Shown: positions 31,446-39,465, counted from the first letter of the stretch. The stretch is DNA of 54,194 nucleotides from a virus (IMGVR_UViG_3300005470_000003:1-54194), one strand, 5' to 3'. Notes: generated from the sequence alone by a model not told the origin. Numbers and translations are program-made.

Positions 31446-32588
31446 ATGCCAGAAGCTGTAGTAAAAGCATTAATTACTAAAATTGATCCAGGTAGTAAAT
31501 ATACCGGTATAGTACTTGTAGATAATAATGATCGTGTATTGTTTGCTGCTGAAATAGAGCATAGAGGATTATTCATTAAAAATAAATTGGATAGCCGTAG
31601 AGTTCTTAGAAGGGGTAGAAGAGGTAGAAATACCAGATATAGACAACCAAGGTTTTTAAATAGGACAAGACCTGATGGTTGGCTACCTCCAAGTTTACAA
31701 CATAGACTTCTAACAACTATGACATGGATAGATAAGTTTAGAAGGTATGCTGAAATCTCAAAGTTAGCTGTAGAACGTGTAAAATTTGATATGCAAAAAA
31801 TGCAAAATCCAGGAATTTCTGGTGTTGAATATCAACAAGGAACCTTAGCCGGTTATGAAATGCGTGAATATTTGCTTGAAAAATGGAATCGTACATGCGC
31901 ATATTGTGGTAAACAAGATATTCCATTAGAGATAGAACATATTCATCCAAAATCGAAAGGAGGTTCTAACAGAATTAGTAATTTGACATTGGCATGCCGT
32001 TCATGTAATGAGAAAAAAGGTAATATGTTAATTGAAGAATTCCTTAAAAATAAACCTGATGTTTTGAAGATAATTTTAGCACAAGCAAAGGCACCGTTGA
32101 AAGATGCCGCTGCTGTAAATGCTACTAGAAATATGTTATTTAAAAAATTATTGAATACTGGATTATTAGTGGAAACTGGTACAGGTGCACAGACAAAATT
32201 TAATCGCATTGGGTTAAAATTACCGAAAGAACATTGGATTGATGCAGCATGTGTTGGAGATTCTGGATGTAATGTTAAGGTTGATTCAAATTTAAAGCCA
32301 TTGAAGATTAAAGCAACTGGACACGGAAATAGAAGGATGTGTAGTACTAATAAATACGGATTTCCTATTCAACATAGGACAAATAAAAAGTTTCATTTCG
32401 GTTTTCAAACAGGAGATATAGTCAAAGCTGTAGTAACAAAAGGAAAAAATATAGGGATACATATTGGCAAGGTTATGTGTCGTGCCAAAGGTAATTTTGA
32501 TGTTCAAACATTAAAAGGTAAAATAGGTGCTTCTTATAAAAATTGTAGTATTTTGAGTAGAAAGGATGGGTATATCTATAACACCTAA
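31446..32588 (+). CDS. iscB: IscB RNA-guided nuclease, PLMP domain disrupted (380 aa)
   Basis: RuvC-I is KIDPGSKYTG (D14), a basic bridge helix RRVLRRGRRGRNTRYRQ follows, RuvC-II has LAVERVKFD (E110), and the HNH domain lies between CAYC (151-154) and CRSC, with H165. RuvC-III is HWIDAAC (H263, D266). All catalytic residues are present. The normal start would be ATG 31371 (MNNHVFVLDTNKKS), but TAA at 31413 stops it. The PLMP segment of about 25 residues is deleted, and the same frame resumes with YPFTII. ATG 31446 has no ribosome site, so expression is doubtful. Confidence 0.85.
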   Translation: MPEAVVKALITKIDPGSKYTGIVLVDNNDRVLFAAEIEHRGLFIKNKLDSRRVLRRGRRGRNTRYRQPRFLNRTRPDGWLPPSLQHRLLTTMTWIDKFRRYAEISKLAVERVKFDMQKMQNPGISGVEYQQGTLAGYEMREYLLEKWNRTCAYCGKQDIPLEIEHIHPKSKGGSNRISNLTLACRSCNEKKGNMLIEEFLKNKPDVLKIILAQAKAPLKDAAAVNATRNMLFKKLLNTGLLVETGTGAQTKFNRIGLKLPKEHWIDAACVGDSGCNVKVDSNLKPLKIKATGHGNRRMCSTNKYGFPIQHRTNKKFHFGFQTGDIVKAVVTKGKNIGIHIGKVMCRAKGNFDVQTLKGKIGASYKNCSILSRKDGYIYNT

Positions 32589-32594
32589 TTAGAG

Positions 32595-32642
32595 ATTGAA
32601 GGTATTTTTTTCCTATAATTTTTGCGGGCCGATTCCCTCCCT
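32595..32642 (+). repeat. 48-bp repeat, copy 2
   Basis: Differs from 18577-18624 at one base (CCTATAA for CCTACAA). Its place 6 bp after the IscB stop suggests the right end of the IscB element. Confidence 0.8.
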
Positions 32643-32665
32643 GTCTAAAGCCTTGTGGAAAAGGT

Positions 32666-32902
32666 ATGGCTATTTTAACATCTGATAATCCTATGGGCAA
32701 AAAATCATCACCAGAAGAAAACAATAAAGATATAGCAGAAAGGATGGGCAGTAAGGATCATATCATATCCGCTGGATTTGTTAAATTTAATTCTATTGGA
32801 GATAAAGTAAAAGCAAGTTGTTATGGACAATCTACTTCTTTAGGTAAGTTCAGTCATCCTATGGATTCTGATTGGTTAACCATTTATATGGATAACTTTT
32901 AA
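32666..32902 (+). CDS. hypothetical protein, copy A of tandem pair (78 aa)
   Basis: GAAAAGGT precedes ATG 32666. The C-terminal part (GFVKFNSIGDKVKASCYGQSTSLG) is repeated in a broken second copy at 33235. No family recognised. It could also be the 3' end of a gene cut by the IscB element. Confidence 0.5.
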   Translation: MAILTSDNPMGKKSSPEENNKDIAERMGSKDHIISAGFVKFNSIGDKVKASCYGQSTSLGKFSHPMDSDWLTIYMDNF

Positions 32903-32918
32903 ATTGAGGAGCAGAAAA

Positions 32919-33200
32919 ATGAATAGAGCTCAGAAAATAATTGAGTCATTAATTATATCAGAAGGTCTAAAACCAGTTGATAAGAAAGTTGTAGACGATT
33001 TCTATAGTGAAAAAGAAAATCACAAAGGTAAACTTCTTGATACAGATGGCAAGACGCTTGAAAAGATGGGTTTGGGTAGACAACAAATTGCCAAGTGGGA
33101 AAATGATAAGATAGTCATTACAGCTAAACAGGATGTTAAATCTACTGAAAGTATTCTTACATATATGAGAAAATTGATACCTAAAAACAATTTTGCTTAG
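32919..33200 (+). CDS. tagged hypothetical protein (93 aa)
   Basis: ATG 32919 (GAGGAG upstream) starts the tag MNRAQKIIESLIISEG; the TTG at 32904 only adds five residues. The rest is a charged, mixed helix/strand domain. No enzyme motif. Confidence 0.55.
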   Translation: MNRAQKIIESLIISEGLKPVDKKVVDDFYSEKENHKGKLLDTDGKTLEKMGLGRQQIAKWENDKIVITAKQDVKSTESILTYMRKLIPKNNFA

Positions 33201-33234
33201 GAGAATCTTAATTAATGGTGAGTTTAAGTACATC

Positions 33235-33474
33235 ATGATAGATAACACAGGACCAATGGGTAGTACAGAAGGAATTATAATTTTTCCAGTATGAGAAAAT
33301 CATAAGGATGTTGTTAAGAAGTTAGGCAGTAAGGAACATGTAGTATCAGTTGGATTTGTAAAATTCAGTTCTGTTGATGGAGAGATAAAACCAAGATGTT
33401 ATGGGCAATTCACTTCTTTAGGAATAGCTAGTCAGCCCAAAGATTCTGATTGGTTAATTAATTACATCAAATAA
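33235..33474 (+). pseudogene. broken copy B of the 32666 gene
   Basis: In one frame MIDNTGPMGSTEGIIIFPV ends at TGA 33292-33294, and the same frame goes on as ENHKDVVKKLGSKEHVVSVG ... CYGQFTSLG ... DSDWL, matching the gene at 32666. TGA is a normal stop elsewhere in the window, so I take this as a nonsense mutation and not recoding. Confidence 0.65.
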
Positions 33475-33483
33475 GGGATAACA

Positions 33484-33954
33484 ATGAAAGTAAAGTACTA
33501 TTGTGGTCTTTATAAAACTGCTGATTTTGATGAGCCTGATAAATGCTGTCAGGAAGGTACTATTAATGTAGATGAAGATGCTTGGAAAAAAGGTTTGGTA
33601 TCTTATCCTTGCCCATCATGTGGACTTATAATGATTCAAGGAAGAAATCATTTCCAACCTATAGGTAGAAATTTAAAGTTAGTTGACTTTATGGAGCCCA
33701 AAGAAAAAACAGAATACTCAGTAGATGATGAGAAGGAAGTTCCAGTAATTTCCAGTAAGTGTATGGCAAAGGTTATAGGCTTTTTACTCAAAGAAAATGA
33801 AGGGATGATGGTTGAATTAGATGATTCTTTTTTACGGGGTAAATATGTAGTCCATAAGGGAGATGGTCAAATCCACATCAATGAATTTAATCAGGACCAG
33901 GAAAAGATTGAATTCTTAGATGGAGGTAAGTTGTGGTTAAAGCAAAAGAGGTAG
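33484..33954 (+). CDS. hypothetical protein with Cys motifs (156 aa)
   Basis: ATG 33484 after AAGGGATA. N-terminal cysteines (CGLY, CC, CPSCG) may form a zinc site; the C-terminal half looks beta-rich. Overlaps the following tagged ORF. No family recognised. Confidence 0.5.
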   Translation: MKVKYYCGLYKTADFDEPDKCCQEGTINVDEDAWKKGLVSYPCPSCGLIMIQGRNHFQPIGRNLKLVDFMEPKEKTEYSVDDEKEVPVISSKCMAKVIGFLLKENEGMMVELDDSFLRGKYVVHKGDGQIHINEFNQDQEKIEFLDGGKLWLKQKR

Positions 33955-34052
33955 TTGGATTATTTGAAGATTTTGTTGATAAACTATTTCTTAAATTTGA
34001 GGAGTTAATTAATACTTCTTTTCATATGGGTCACAATCACAAGTCTGACTGA
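33933..34052 (+). CDS. tagged small protein, GTG start (39 aa)
   Basis: A strong TGGAGGT site lies 7 bases before GTG 33933. The product begins (M)VKAKEVVGLFEDF, a tag, followed by a helix and a His-rich end (HMGHNHKSD). Confidence 0.5.
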   Translation: MVKAKEVVGLFEDFVDKLFLKFEELINTSFHMGHNHKSD

Positions 34053-34109
34053 GGTTAAACGTCTCTTCAATTACTAGATTCACTAAAAAAATCTAAAAGA
34101 GATTTAGTA

Positions 34110-34196
34110 ATGAAAGCAAATGAAATCATAGAAAGTATTGAATCTATATTGGAGGAATTAAAATGTCCAAAGCTAAAAATATTATTAACAAAATGA
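34110..34196 (+). CDS. tag-only micro-ORF (28 aa)
   Basis: MKANEIIESIESILEEL is a clear tag, and the frame ends 15 residues later, inside the next tagged gene. The TTGGAGG that serves the next gene lies within it. Probably a duplicated tag left by recombination. Confidence 0.4.
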   Translation: MKANEIIESIESILEELKCPKLKILLTK

Positions 34197-34426
34197 ATGA
34201 ACAATATGATGAGGATTTTTTAGAGACTCTTAAAGGGGACTTTGAAGATCTATTAGATCAAATTGATGAATTAGATAGATTGAGATTAAATATCGAAGTT
34301 GGTATAGATGGGTTGAATTTAACAAATGGTAAAATTGGTAAAACCTTTAGTAAAGCCAATGACATGTTTGATAAAACTGTAAAAGAATATAAAAATCTCC
34401 AAAAAATGGTAAATAACATTAAATAA
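34163..34426 (+). CDS. tagged coiled-coil protein (87 aa)
   Basis: TTGGAGGAA precedes ATG 34163. The tag MSKAKNIINKMNEQ comes first, then an acidic heptad-like stretch (LLDQIDELDRLRL) predicted as coiled coil. No enzyme motif. Confidence 0.55.
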   Translation: MSKAKNIINKMNEQYDEDFLETLKGDFEDLLDQIDELDRLRLNIEVGIDGLNLTNGKIGKTFSKANDMFDKTVKEYKNLQKMVNNIK

Positions 34427-34439
34427 GTAACAAATCATA

Positions 34440-34456
34440 GGTATGGGGTTATCGAC
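34440..34456 (-). repeat. GTCGATAACCCC repeat, copy C (inverted)
   Basis: GGTATGGGGTTATCGAC is the exact reverse complement of the first 17 bases of copies A and B. With copy B it brackets a 3.3-kb segment containing the first IscB gene. Confidence 0.8.
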
Positions 34457-34572
34457 CCATAAGTTATTTTAAATTTCTAAAAGTTTTCTGGTCTAATAGA
34501 ATCAAATTCATAAACAACTACACCATTAATCTCTATTGGGTAAATTGTTAGGAATCATAAAGGGTGCCTATT

Positions 34573-35154
34573 ATGAAAGCTAGTAATATAATTGAACTGT
34601 TAGATAATCCGATGTATGAGATGGCCGATACAAATTGGGTTATTGAACCCGGTAATACCCCAAAGAAAATTAAAAAAGCTTATAAACTTTTTAAACTTAA
34701 AAATGGTGGTTTATATCCGTTGTTTATTGGTAAAAATAAAGAGACACCAATGAATATTTGGTTAATCGCAGATTTTATTCCGACTAAGGGATATGCCGAA
34801 AGACCTGGGTGGCATTCTGGTATTTTACCGATAGCCCCTCATTTACGTAGAAAAAGTACTGGAAAGATTAATTCAAACAGAGTCTGGGCTGAAGTTTCAG
34901 TTTCTGCTGATAAGGATTGGAGTAAAGATCCAGAAATGACAAAGAACGGTATTACTGGTAAAGTACCGAAGGATGGTTACTATAAGTTCAAGACTAATAA
35001 AATGCAGGGCGGTGCTTGGATAATTTCTGGAGCTTTAAAGGTTAATAAAGTTCTTAGTGATTTTGAAGTTTCTAAAATTTTGTCAAAGGCTGGCTACCCA
35101 AAATCAGAAATAGAAAATGAAATGCATGATCCTGAATTTAACGGAAGAATATAA
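34573..35154 (+). CDS. tagged conserved hypothetical protein (193 aa)
   Basis: ATG 34573 gives the tag MKASNIIELLDNPMYE; the GTG at 34564 adds only three residues. The body runs YKLFKLKNGGLYPLF, PMNIWLIADF, ERPGWHSGILPIAPHL, VWAEVSV and GGAWIISGALKV. I recall this RPGWH pattern from hypothetical proteins in phages and prophages. Function unknown; the Trp/His motif may be an active site. Confidence 0.6.
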   Translation: MKASNIIELLDNPMYEMADTNWVIEPGNTPKKIKKAYKLFKLKNGGLYPLFIGKNKETPMNIWLIADFIPTKGYAERPGWHSGILPIAPHLRRKSTGKINSNRVWAEVSVSADKDWSKDPEMTKNGITGKVPKDGYYKFKTNKMQGGAWIISGALKVNKVLSDFEVSKILSKAGYPKSEIENEMHDPEFNGRI

Positions 35155-35195
35155 TTTTTTTTTATAATAATTTATGAATCGGGGGTTAATATCAT

Positions 35196-35387
35196 ATGAA
35201 AGCAAAAAAATTTTTGGACAGCGTTAATGAGGGTTACAAGGTTGATGATATAAAAGATTTTTTCAGAAAGGTTAAAGATCCATCCCTTTATAGTTTTTTT
35301 GCTGAATTTCAAAAATCTGTAGAAAGTGAATGCGGTGAAATGATTCCAACTGAAATATTAGTTAAATCTTTGAAAAAAATTATGTAA
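35196..35387 (+). CDS. tagged small protein (63 aa)
   Basis: Begins MKAKKFLDSVNEGY after a TCGGGGG site. The rest is helical. No motif. Confidence 0.55.
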   Translation: MKAKKFLDSVNEGYKVDDIKDFFRKVKDPSLYSFFAEFQKSVESECGEMIPTEILVKSLKKIM

Positions 35388-35425
35388 TTAATTTATTATT
35401 GTGACCCAAAATTCTATTATTTAAC

Positions 35426-35481
35426 AGTAATTTATTTTAGGGGGTTGTAAGATTGTGAAATTTGACAATCTATAAATTACT
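35426..35481 (+). ncRNA. nested intergenic hairpin
   Basis: Outer stem AGTAATTTA/TAAATTACT (35426-35434 with 35473-35481) and inner stem AGATTGT/ACAATCT (35450-35456 with 35465-35471) are perfect. The GGGGG between them looks like a ribosome site without a following gene. It could be a leader element for the gene at 35520, or a terminator without a clear U-tract. Confidence 0.4.
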
Positions 35482-35519
35482 ATTAAAATATTTTAAACAA
35501 ATATGTAAAGGGTTTATCG

Positions 35520-35714
35520 ATGGAATGGAAAGTTTCTGAAAATGTTAGTAATGCAGTTAATGATTATAAAACAATAGTGGCTGATAATAATCAAGAATTA
35601 GATACTAAAGTTAATAAACTTTTGAAGGATGGGTGGCAACCTTATGGTAAGTTGATTGTTATTATGTTTAACAATTGTCCTACATTTTTTCAAACCATGG
35701 TTCAGTATACATAG
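35520..35714 (+). CDS. DUF1737-like protein (64 aa)
   Basis: The pattern YKTIVADNNQELDTKVNKLLKDGWQPYG ... FFQTMVQY fits the small DUF1737 domain (Tyr-start, V-N-x-L-L-x-x-GW-x-P-x-G, ending F-x-Q-x-M). Function unknown. Confidence 0.65.
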   Translation: MEWKVSENVSNAVNDYKTIVADNNQELDTKVNKLLKDGWQPYGKLIVIMFNNCPTFFQTMVQYT

Positions 35715-35723
35715 GTGAAATAA

Positions 35724-35819
35724 ATGTCTAATTTTTTGCTTTTATTTTTTGCAGCTTTTGGTCCTGTAATTATATTTGTAATAATTGCGCTTGCTTGTAA
35801 AAATAGTAAATTTTATTAG
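35724..35819 (+). CDS. small membrane peptide (31 aa)
   Basis: ATG 35724 follows TAGGTGA. Residues 3-24 are hydrophobic, one transmembrane helix, then a short basic tail. Too short to assign. Confidence 0.45.
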   Translation: MSNFLLLFFAAFGPVIIFVIIALACKNSKFY

Positions 35820-35886
35820 GTATAGACTGTTAAAGTTATAGATTTAAAAGATATTTATTAACATTTATACGGGCGGTGTATTTAAA

Positions 35887-36720
35887 ATGAAATGTTTTTA
35901 TCATTCTGCTGATCTCGATGGAAAATGTAGCGGTGCCATAGTAAAACAGGTTTATCCTGAATGTGAAATGATTGGTATCAATTATGGTGAAGAGTTTCCT
36001 TGGGGTGATTTGGTGTTAAATGAAACTGTTTTTATGGTTGATTTTTCACTCCAACCATTTTCTGATATGTTTAGATTGAATGAAATAACTAATTTAGTAT
36101 GGATTGATCATCACATTTCTGCAATTGAAGAAGCAAATAAAAATAATTTTTTTGCATATCGTCAAATTTTAGTTAATGATATGGCAGCGTGTGAAAGTGT
36201 TTGGAACTATTTCTATTCATCTATACCCATCCCAAAAGTAGTTCATTTGTTAGGTAGATACGATGTATGGGATTTAATTGATGGTACTTTGGAACTACAG
36301 AATGGTATGCGCCTAAATGATACAAGTCCCGAAAATCAGAAATTTTGGGGGAATTTATTTTCCAATGATGTAGCTGTAGATGATTTAATACAGACCGGTG
36401 CAATTCTTTTAAAGAAACAAAATATTGATAATGAATTACATGCTAAATCGTGTGCTTTTGAAACTGAACTGGATGGTTTGAAAGTAATAGCTATGAATAC
36501 AAATTTTCTTAGTTCAATAGCTTTTAAATCTGTTTGGGATTCAGATAAATATGATGCAATGTTAGCTTTTATTTTTCGTAAGAAATTTTGGTCAGTTTCT
36601 TTATACACAGATAAAGATGGAATAGATGTTAGTAAGGTATGTAAAGCTAGGGGCGGTGGTGGACATAAGCAAGCTGCTGGGTTTCAATGTAATGAATTGC
36701 CTTTTTTAAAAAATCAATAA
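35887..36720 (+). CDS. DHH-family phosphoesterase (277 aa)
   Basis: Motifs in order: HSADLDGKCSGA (6-17), MVDFSL, WIDHH (the DHH signature) and, in the C-terminal DHHA1-type part, GGGGHKQAAGF. The family hydrolyses short oligonucleotides, pAp and cyclic dinucleotides with Mn. It might recycle nucleotides or remove host signalling nucleotides; the sequence alone does not choose. Not tagged. The leader ends with GGGCGGTG. Confidence 0.82.
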   Translation: MKCFYHSADLDGKCSGAIVKQVYPECEMIGINYGEEFPWGDLVLNETVFMVDFSLQPFSDMFRLNEITNLVWIDHHISAIEEANKNNFFAYRQILVNDMAACESVWNYFYSSIPIPKVVHLLGRYDVWDLIDGTLELQNGMRLNDTSPENQKFWGNLFSNDVAVDDLIQTGAILLKKQNIDNELHAKSCAFETELDGLKVIAMNTNFLSSIAFKSVWDSDKYDAMLAFIFRKKFWSVSLYTDKDGIDVSKVCKARGGGGHKQAAGFQCNELPFLKNQ

Positions 36721-36737
36721 ATTTAGGGGAATTTTAA

Positions 36738-37055
36738 ATGTCTAAAGCTAATGAACTTATACACAAATTATCAGATAAAAATGAAGCTAATTCATCTAAT
36801 GATGAGGCATGGAAGATAATGGCCTCTTTGGAACTTAAAGTTATTGAAATTACTGATGGGGACTGGAAAAAAGCTGATAATATTTATAACGATTGGAAAA
36901 AGGTATATAACATTATTTTTGAGCAAATTTCAAAACTTACAAACAAGTTTAAAGATAAAGATAAAGCAAGACAAATCTTAGATGTACTTATTGATAAGGG
37001 ACATAAAGCTTTAAAGAGAGCTTCATTGGCCATTGTTAATGATAAAAATTTATAA
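36738..37055 (+). CDS. tagged helical protein (105 aa)
   Basis: TAGGGGA before ATG 36738. The tag MSKANELIHKLSDKNE is followed by helical, Lys/Asp-rich sequence. Overlaps nothing essential of the next gene. No motif. Confidence 0.55.
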   Translation: MSKANELIHKLSDKNEANSSNDEAWKIMASLELKVIEITDGDWKKADNIYNDWKKVYNIIFEQISKLTNKFKDKDKARQILDVLIDKGHKALKRASLAIVNDKNL

Positions 37056-37071
37056 TTCAGGTGATGATCTT

Positions 37072-37563
37072 ATGTCTGATATTTTAATTGATGCAGTTAG
37101 GTTTTTAAATGATAAGACAAATGATATTGATCATAATTTATCGGTATCTAAAATATTATATAACATGAAATGTGATGATAATGATGCTGTAGTATCTGGA
37201 ATTTTACATAATATTTTAGATTTTGGTGTTTCCATACAGAATGTTGAGAATAATTTTGGTATGGTAGTTGCTGCAATAGTAGAACAAATATCTGAGGATA
37301 AGAATCTAACATGGAGTGAACGTAAACATGATTTCTTTATTATGGCTGAAAATGCACCGAGTTTTATAAAAAGTATTGTTTTAGCTGATTGTTACGATCA
37401 TGTAAAACGAATTGTTTTTGATAATTCTATTAATAATAATACGGAGGATTTGATTTGGTATTATGACAATATGCTTAGTTCTTTAAAACCTAAGTCCAAT
37501 TACAAAGTCGGCTATAAAATTTATTATCGAAAATTTAAAGATATTGTTAGATGTTTTAAATAA
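37072..37563 (+). CDS. HD (RelA/SpoT hydrolase-like) protein (163 aa)
   Basis: ATG 37072 after CAGGTGAT. The order H (DHNLSVSKIL), LHNILDFG, FGMVVAAIVEQISEDK, W-x-ERK and VLADCYDHV follows that of SpoT/MESH1-type (p)ppGpp hydrolases. In the HD pair the Asp is replaced by Asn (LHN for LHD), and the usual ED after it is LD. Metal binding may therefore be weakened or lost. It could be a degenerate hydrolase or an alarmone-binding protein. Confidence 0.65.
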   Translation: MSDILIDAVRFLNDKTNDIDHNLSVSKILYNMKCDDNDAVVSGILHNILDFGVSIQNVENNFGMVVAAIVEQISEDKNLTWSERKHDFFIMAENAPSFIKSIVLADCYDHVKRIVFDNSINNNTEDLIWYYDNMLSSLKPKSNYKVGYKIYYRKFKDIVRCFK

Positions 37564-37598
37564 ATTGTATAATAAAATTTTTTATTTATGGGGGTATG

Positions 37599-37784
37599 AT
37601 GGACTACGATAAAATTAGAGTTGTTTTGCCAGTAATGTATTTGATGGAAAATTGTAGTAGTTGGCATGGATTTTGTACTGCCGAGGGCTTGAGTGATGAT
37701 TTTATAAAGGAACTTTCATCAAGACCTGATGGAAAATATTCTGGTTCAATTAAGAATTTAAGAATTTTCGGAATACTTAAATAA
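37599..37784 (+). CDS. hypothetical protein (61 aa)
   Basis: ATG 37599 chosen over 37596 for better spacing from GGGGG. Small soluble protein with two Cys. No family recognised. Confidence 0.5.
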   Translation: MDYDKIRVVLPVMYLMENCSSWHGFCTAEGLSDDFIKELSSRPDGKYSGSIKNLRIFGILK

Positions 37785-37789
37785 TTATT

Positions 37790-38053
37790 ATGGATTGTAA
37801 AGATAGAAAGCATTTAAATAATGATAAGCTAATGTCAATGGATGATTGGAATGTTAGTGTTTCAGGTAAGACTTTATTATCTATCTGGGATTTTATTAAA
37901 TCACCTAAACAATTTATCAATAATTTTTCGGAACGCAATAAAAAACATTATGAATATGTATATGAATGTGGGTGTATTGCTAAGGATGGTCCTAGTAGTC
38001 CACATTATTGTCCAGATCATCCTTGGATGGTTATAACCAAAGTTGAAAAATGA
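37790..38053 (+). CDS. hypothetical Cys/His protein (87 aa)
   Basis: C-terminal CGCIAKDGPSSPHYCPDHP looks like a zinc site (two Cys, then C-x2-H). No good ribosome site before ATG 37790, but the spacing is only 5 bp from the previous gene. Confidence 0.5.
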   Translation: MDCKDRKHLNNDKLMSMDDWNVSVSGKTLLSIWDFIKSPKQFINNFSERNKKHYEYVYECGCIAKDGPSSPHYCPDHPWMVITKVEK

Positions 38054-38136
38054 AAGGATATTAGATATTTATTTTATTTGATACAGTTGAAATTATTGAG
38101 GTTTTGAATCAATCAATGTTGGAGGATTAAAAAGTT

Positions 38137-38532
38137 ATGATTAAAAAAAAGTATGAGCAGTTTATTGTTTCATTATTTGTAGTTGCCATGTTATCGGTTT
38201 TTGTTACAGGGTGTCAGACTTCACCCGATGTTCAACCATCCTCACCAGTTAAAATTGCATATGCTACCATTAAATCATCAGCTATTGCTTATGATGCTGT
38301 TATGTTGGCTCTTGGTGATATGGATAAACAGGGTAAACTTAAACCAGAGCAAAAAACTCAAGTTCTTAAATATGGCAATGAATTTTGGAGAGCATATCAT
38401 ACTGCAGTTGATGCTCTTTTTGTTTATAAACAGTCCGGTAATGGTGAGTTAAATCTTGAATCAGCTTTGATTACTTTGACTGAAGTATTATCTTCTTTTT
38501 TAGAATATTCTTCTAAAATTACGGAGGTTTGA
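38137..38532 (+). CDS. lipoprotein (131 aa)
   Basis: A basic start (MIKKKYEQ), a hydrophobic stretch and a lipobox FVTGC (Cys at residue 26) mark it for lipid attachment. The mature part is helical. It is followed at once by a small hydrophobic protein, and a holin-like gene lies further on. An outer-membrane spanin role is possible but not supported by a motif. Confidence 0.7.
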   Translation: MIKKKYEQFIVSLFVVAMLSVFVTGCQTSPDVQPSSPVKIAYATIKSSAIAYDAVMLALGDMDKQGKLKPEQKTQVLKYGNEFWRAYHTAVDALFVYKQSGNGELNLESALITLTEVLSSFLEYSSKITEV

Positions 38533-38536
38533 AAAA

Positions 38537-38701
38537 ATGAACTTAGAATTTTTATTGGCTGTTGGCGCTCTTGTTCTCAAGTATGGTGTTGGTGCTGCTG
38601 TTGAAATCATTAAAACATGGAATACTCAAGGTGAACCTACATTAGAAGATATTGAAGCTCTGAAAGAAATGGTTCCACCACCTGATTCATATTTTAAATA
38701 A
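38537..38701 (+). CDS. small hydrophobic-N-terminal protein (54 aa)
   Basis: ATG 38537 just after the lipoprotein stop, with ACGGAGG in that gene's end. One weak hydrophobic helix (residues 3-24), then an acidic tail ending DSYFK. Likely works with the lipoprotein. I recall similar small proteins in phages without a proven function. Confidence 0.5.
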   Translation: MNLEFLLAVGALVLKYGVGAAVEIIKTWNTQGEPTLEDIEALKEMVPPPDSYFK

Positions 38702-38781
38702 TGGAATTTTTTATTTAAATAATTAAGATCGTGTATCTGATAGATTTTTTAGATTTAATTCTATTATTGATTAGGAGAATT

Positions 38782-39372
38782 ATGACTAGAGCTAGACAAA
38801 TTTTAAAGGAATTAAATGAGTCCAGTCTTTCAAGAGTTTGGAATCATGTAACTAAACATGATTCAGGTACTATCTCTGCTTTTCGATATGCTAAAGATTG
38901 TGGTGATGGTGAAGTATTTTCTAAGAAAGAAAATAAAGATCGTAATGCTGTCTTAAAAGCAAAGTTATTAAATGTTGGATATGGGGTAACTCCAGTAAAA
39001 GGTATTTATATTGAAAATTACAAATCTAATAATGAAATTGAGGTTTCCGAAAATAGTTTTATTGTAGTAGATTTAAAAGATACAGGAAATCTTAAAGAAG
39101 CTCTTATTAAATTCGGAAATGAATTTGAACAGGATAGTATTACTTATTCAAAAGCTAATGGGGATTATTTCCTAATAGGGACTAATGATTGTCCTAAGTC
39201 TTATCCGGGATTTAAAAAGGAAGTGAAGTTGGGAGGTCCCATGTTTGGAAAGAAGGGGATTTTTTATTCTAAAGTTAATGGGAGACCTTTTGTTTTTGAA
39301 AGTATTAATTCTAATGTAATATCATTAGTTGATTTATCTATTTCTGAGATTAGATCAATTAAGCAGTTATAG
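38782..39372 (+). CDS. tagged conserved phage protein (196 aa)
   Basis: ATG 38782 after TTAGGAG starts the tag MTRARQILKELNESS. The body has DSGTISAFR, ENKDRNAVLKAKLL, YGVTPVKGIYIENY, FEQDSITY, LIGTNDCP and a GRPFVFE end. I recall this family in T4-like and other phages as an uncharacterised protein. Strong conservation suggests an enzyme, but which is unknown. Confidence 0.65.
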   Translation: MTRARQILKELNESSLSRVWNHVTKHDSGTISAFRYAKDCGDGEVFSKKENKDRNAVLKAKLLNVGYGVTPVKGIYIENYKSNNEIEVSENSFIVVDLKDTGNLKEALIKFGNEFEQDSITYSKANGDYFLIGTNDCPKSYPGFKKEVKLGGPMFGKKGIFYSKVNGRPFVFESINSNVISLVDLSISEIRSIKQL

Positions 39373-39465
39373 AGAATCGCCAAGAAAACCCCCACATACT
39401 TGCATCTATTTTAGATGAAATAGCAAAAGCCTGTAAGAAAATAATTTTTAAATTAGGAAAACAAA

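Noticed and set aside
33235-33474. TGA recoded as an amino acid
   Set aside because: TGA ends many genes here, often in ATGA overlaps, so one in-frame TGA in a duplicated gene is better read as a nonsense mutation.
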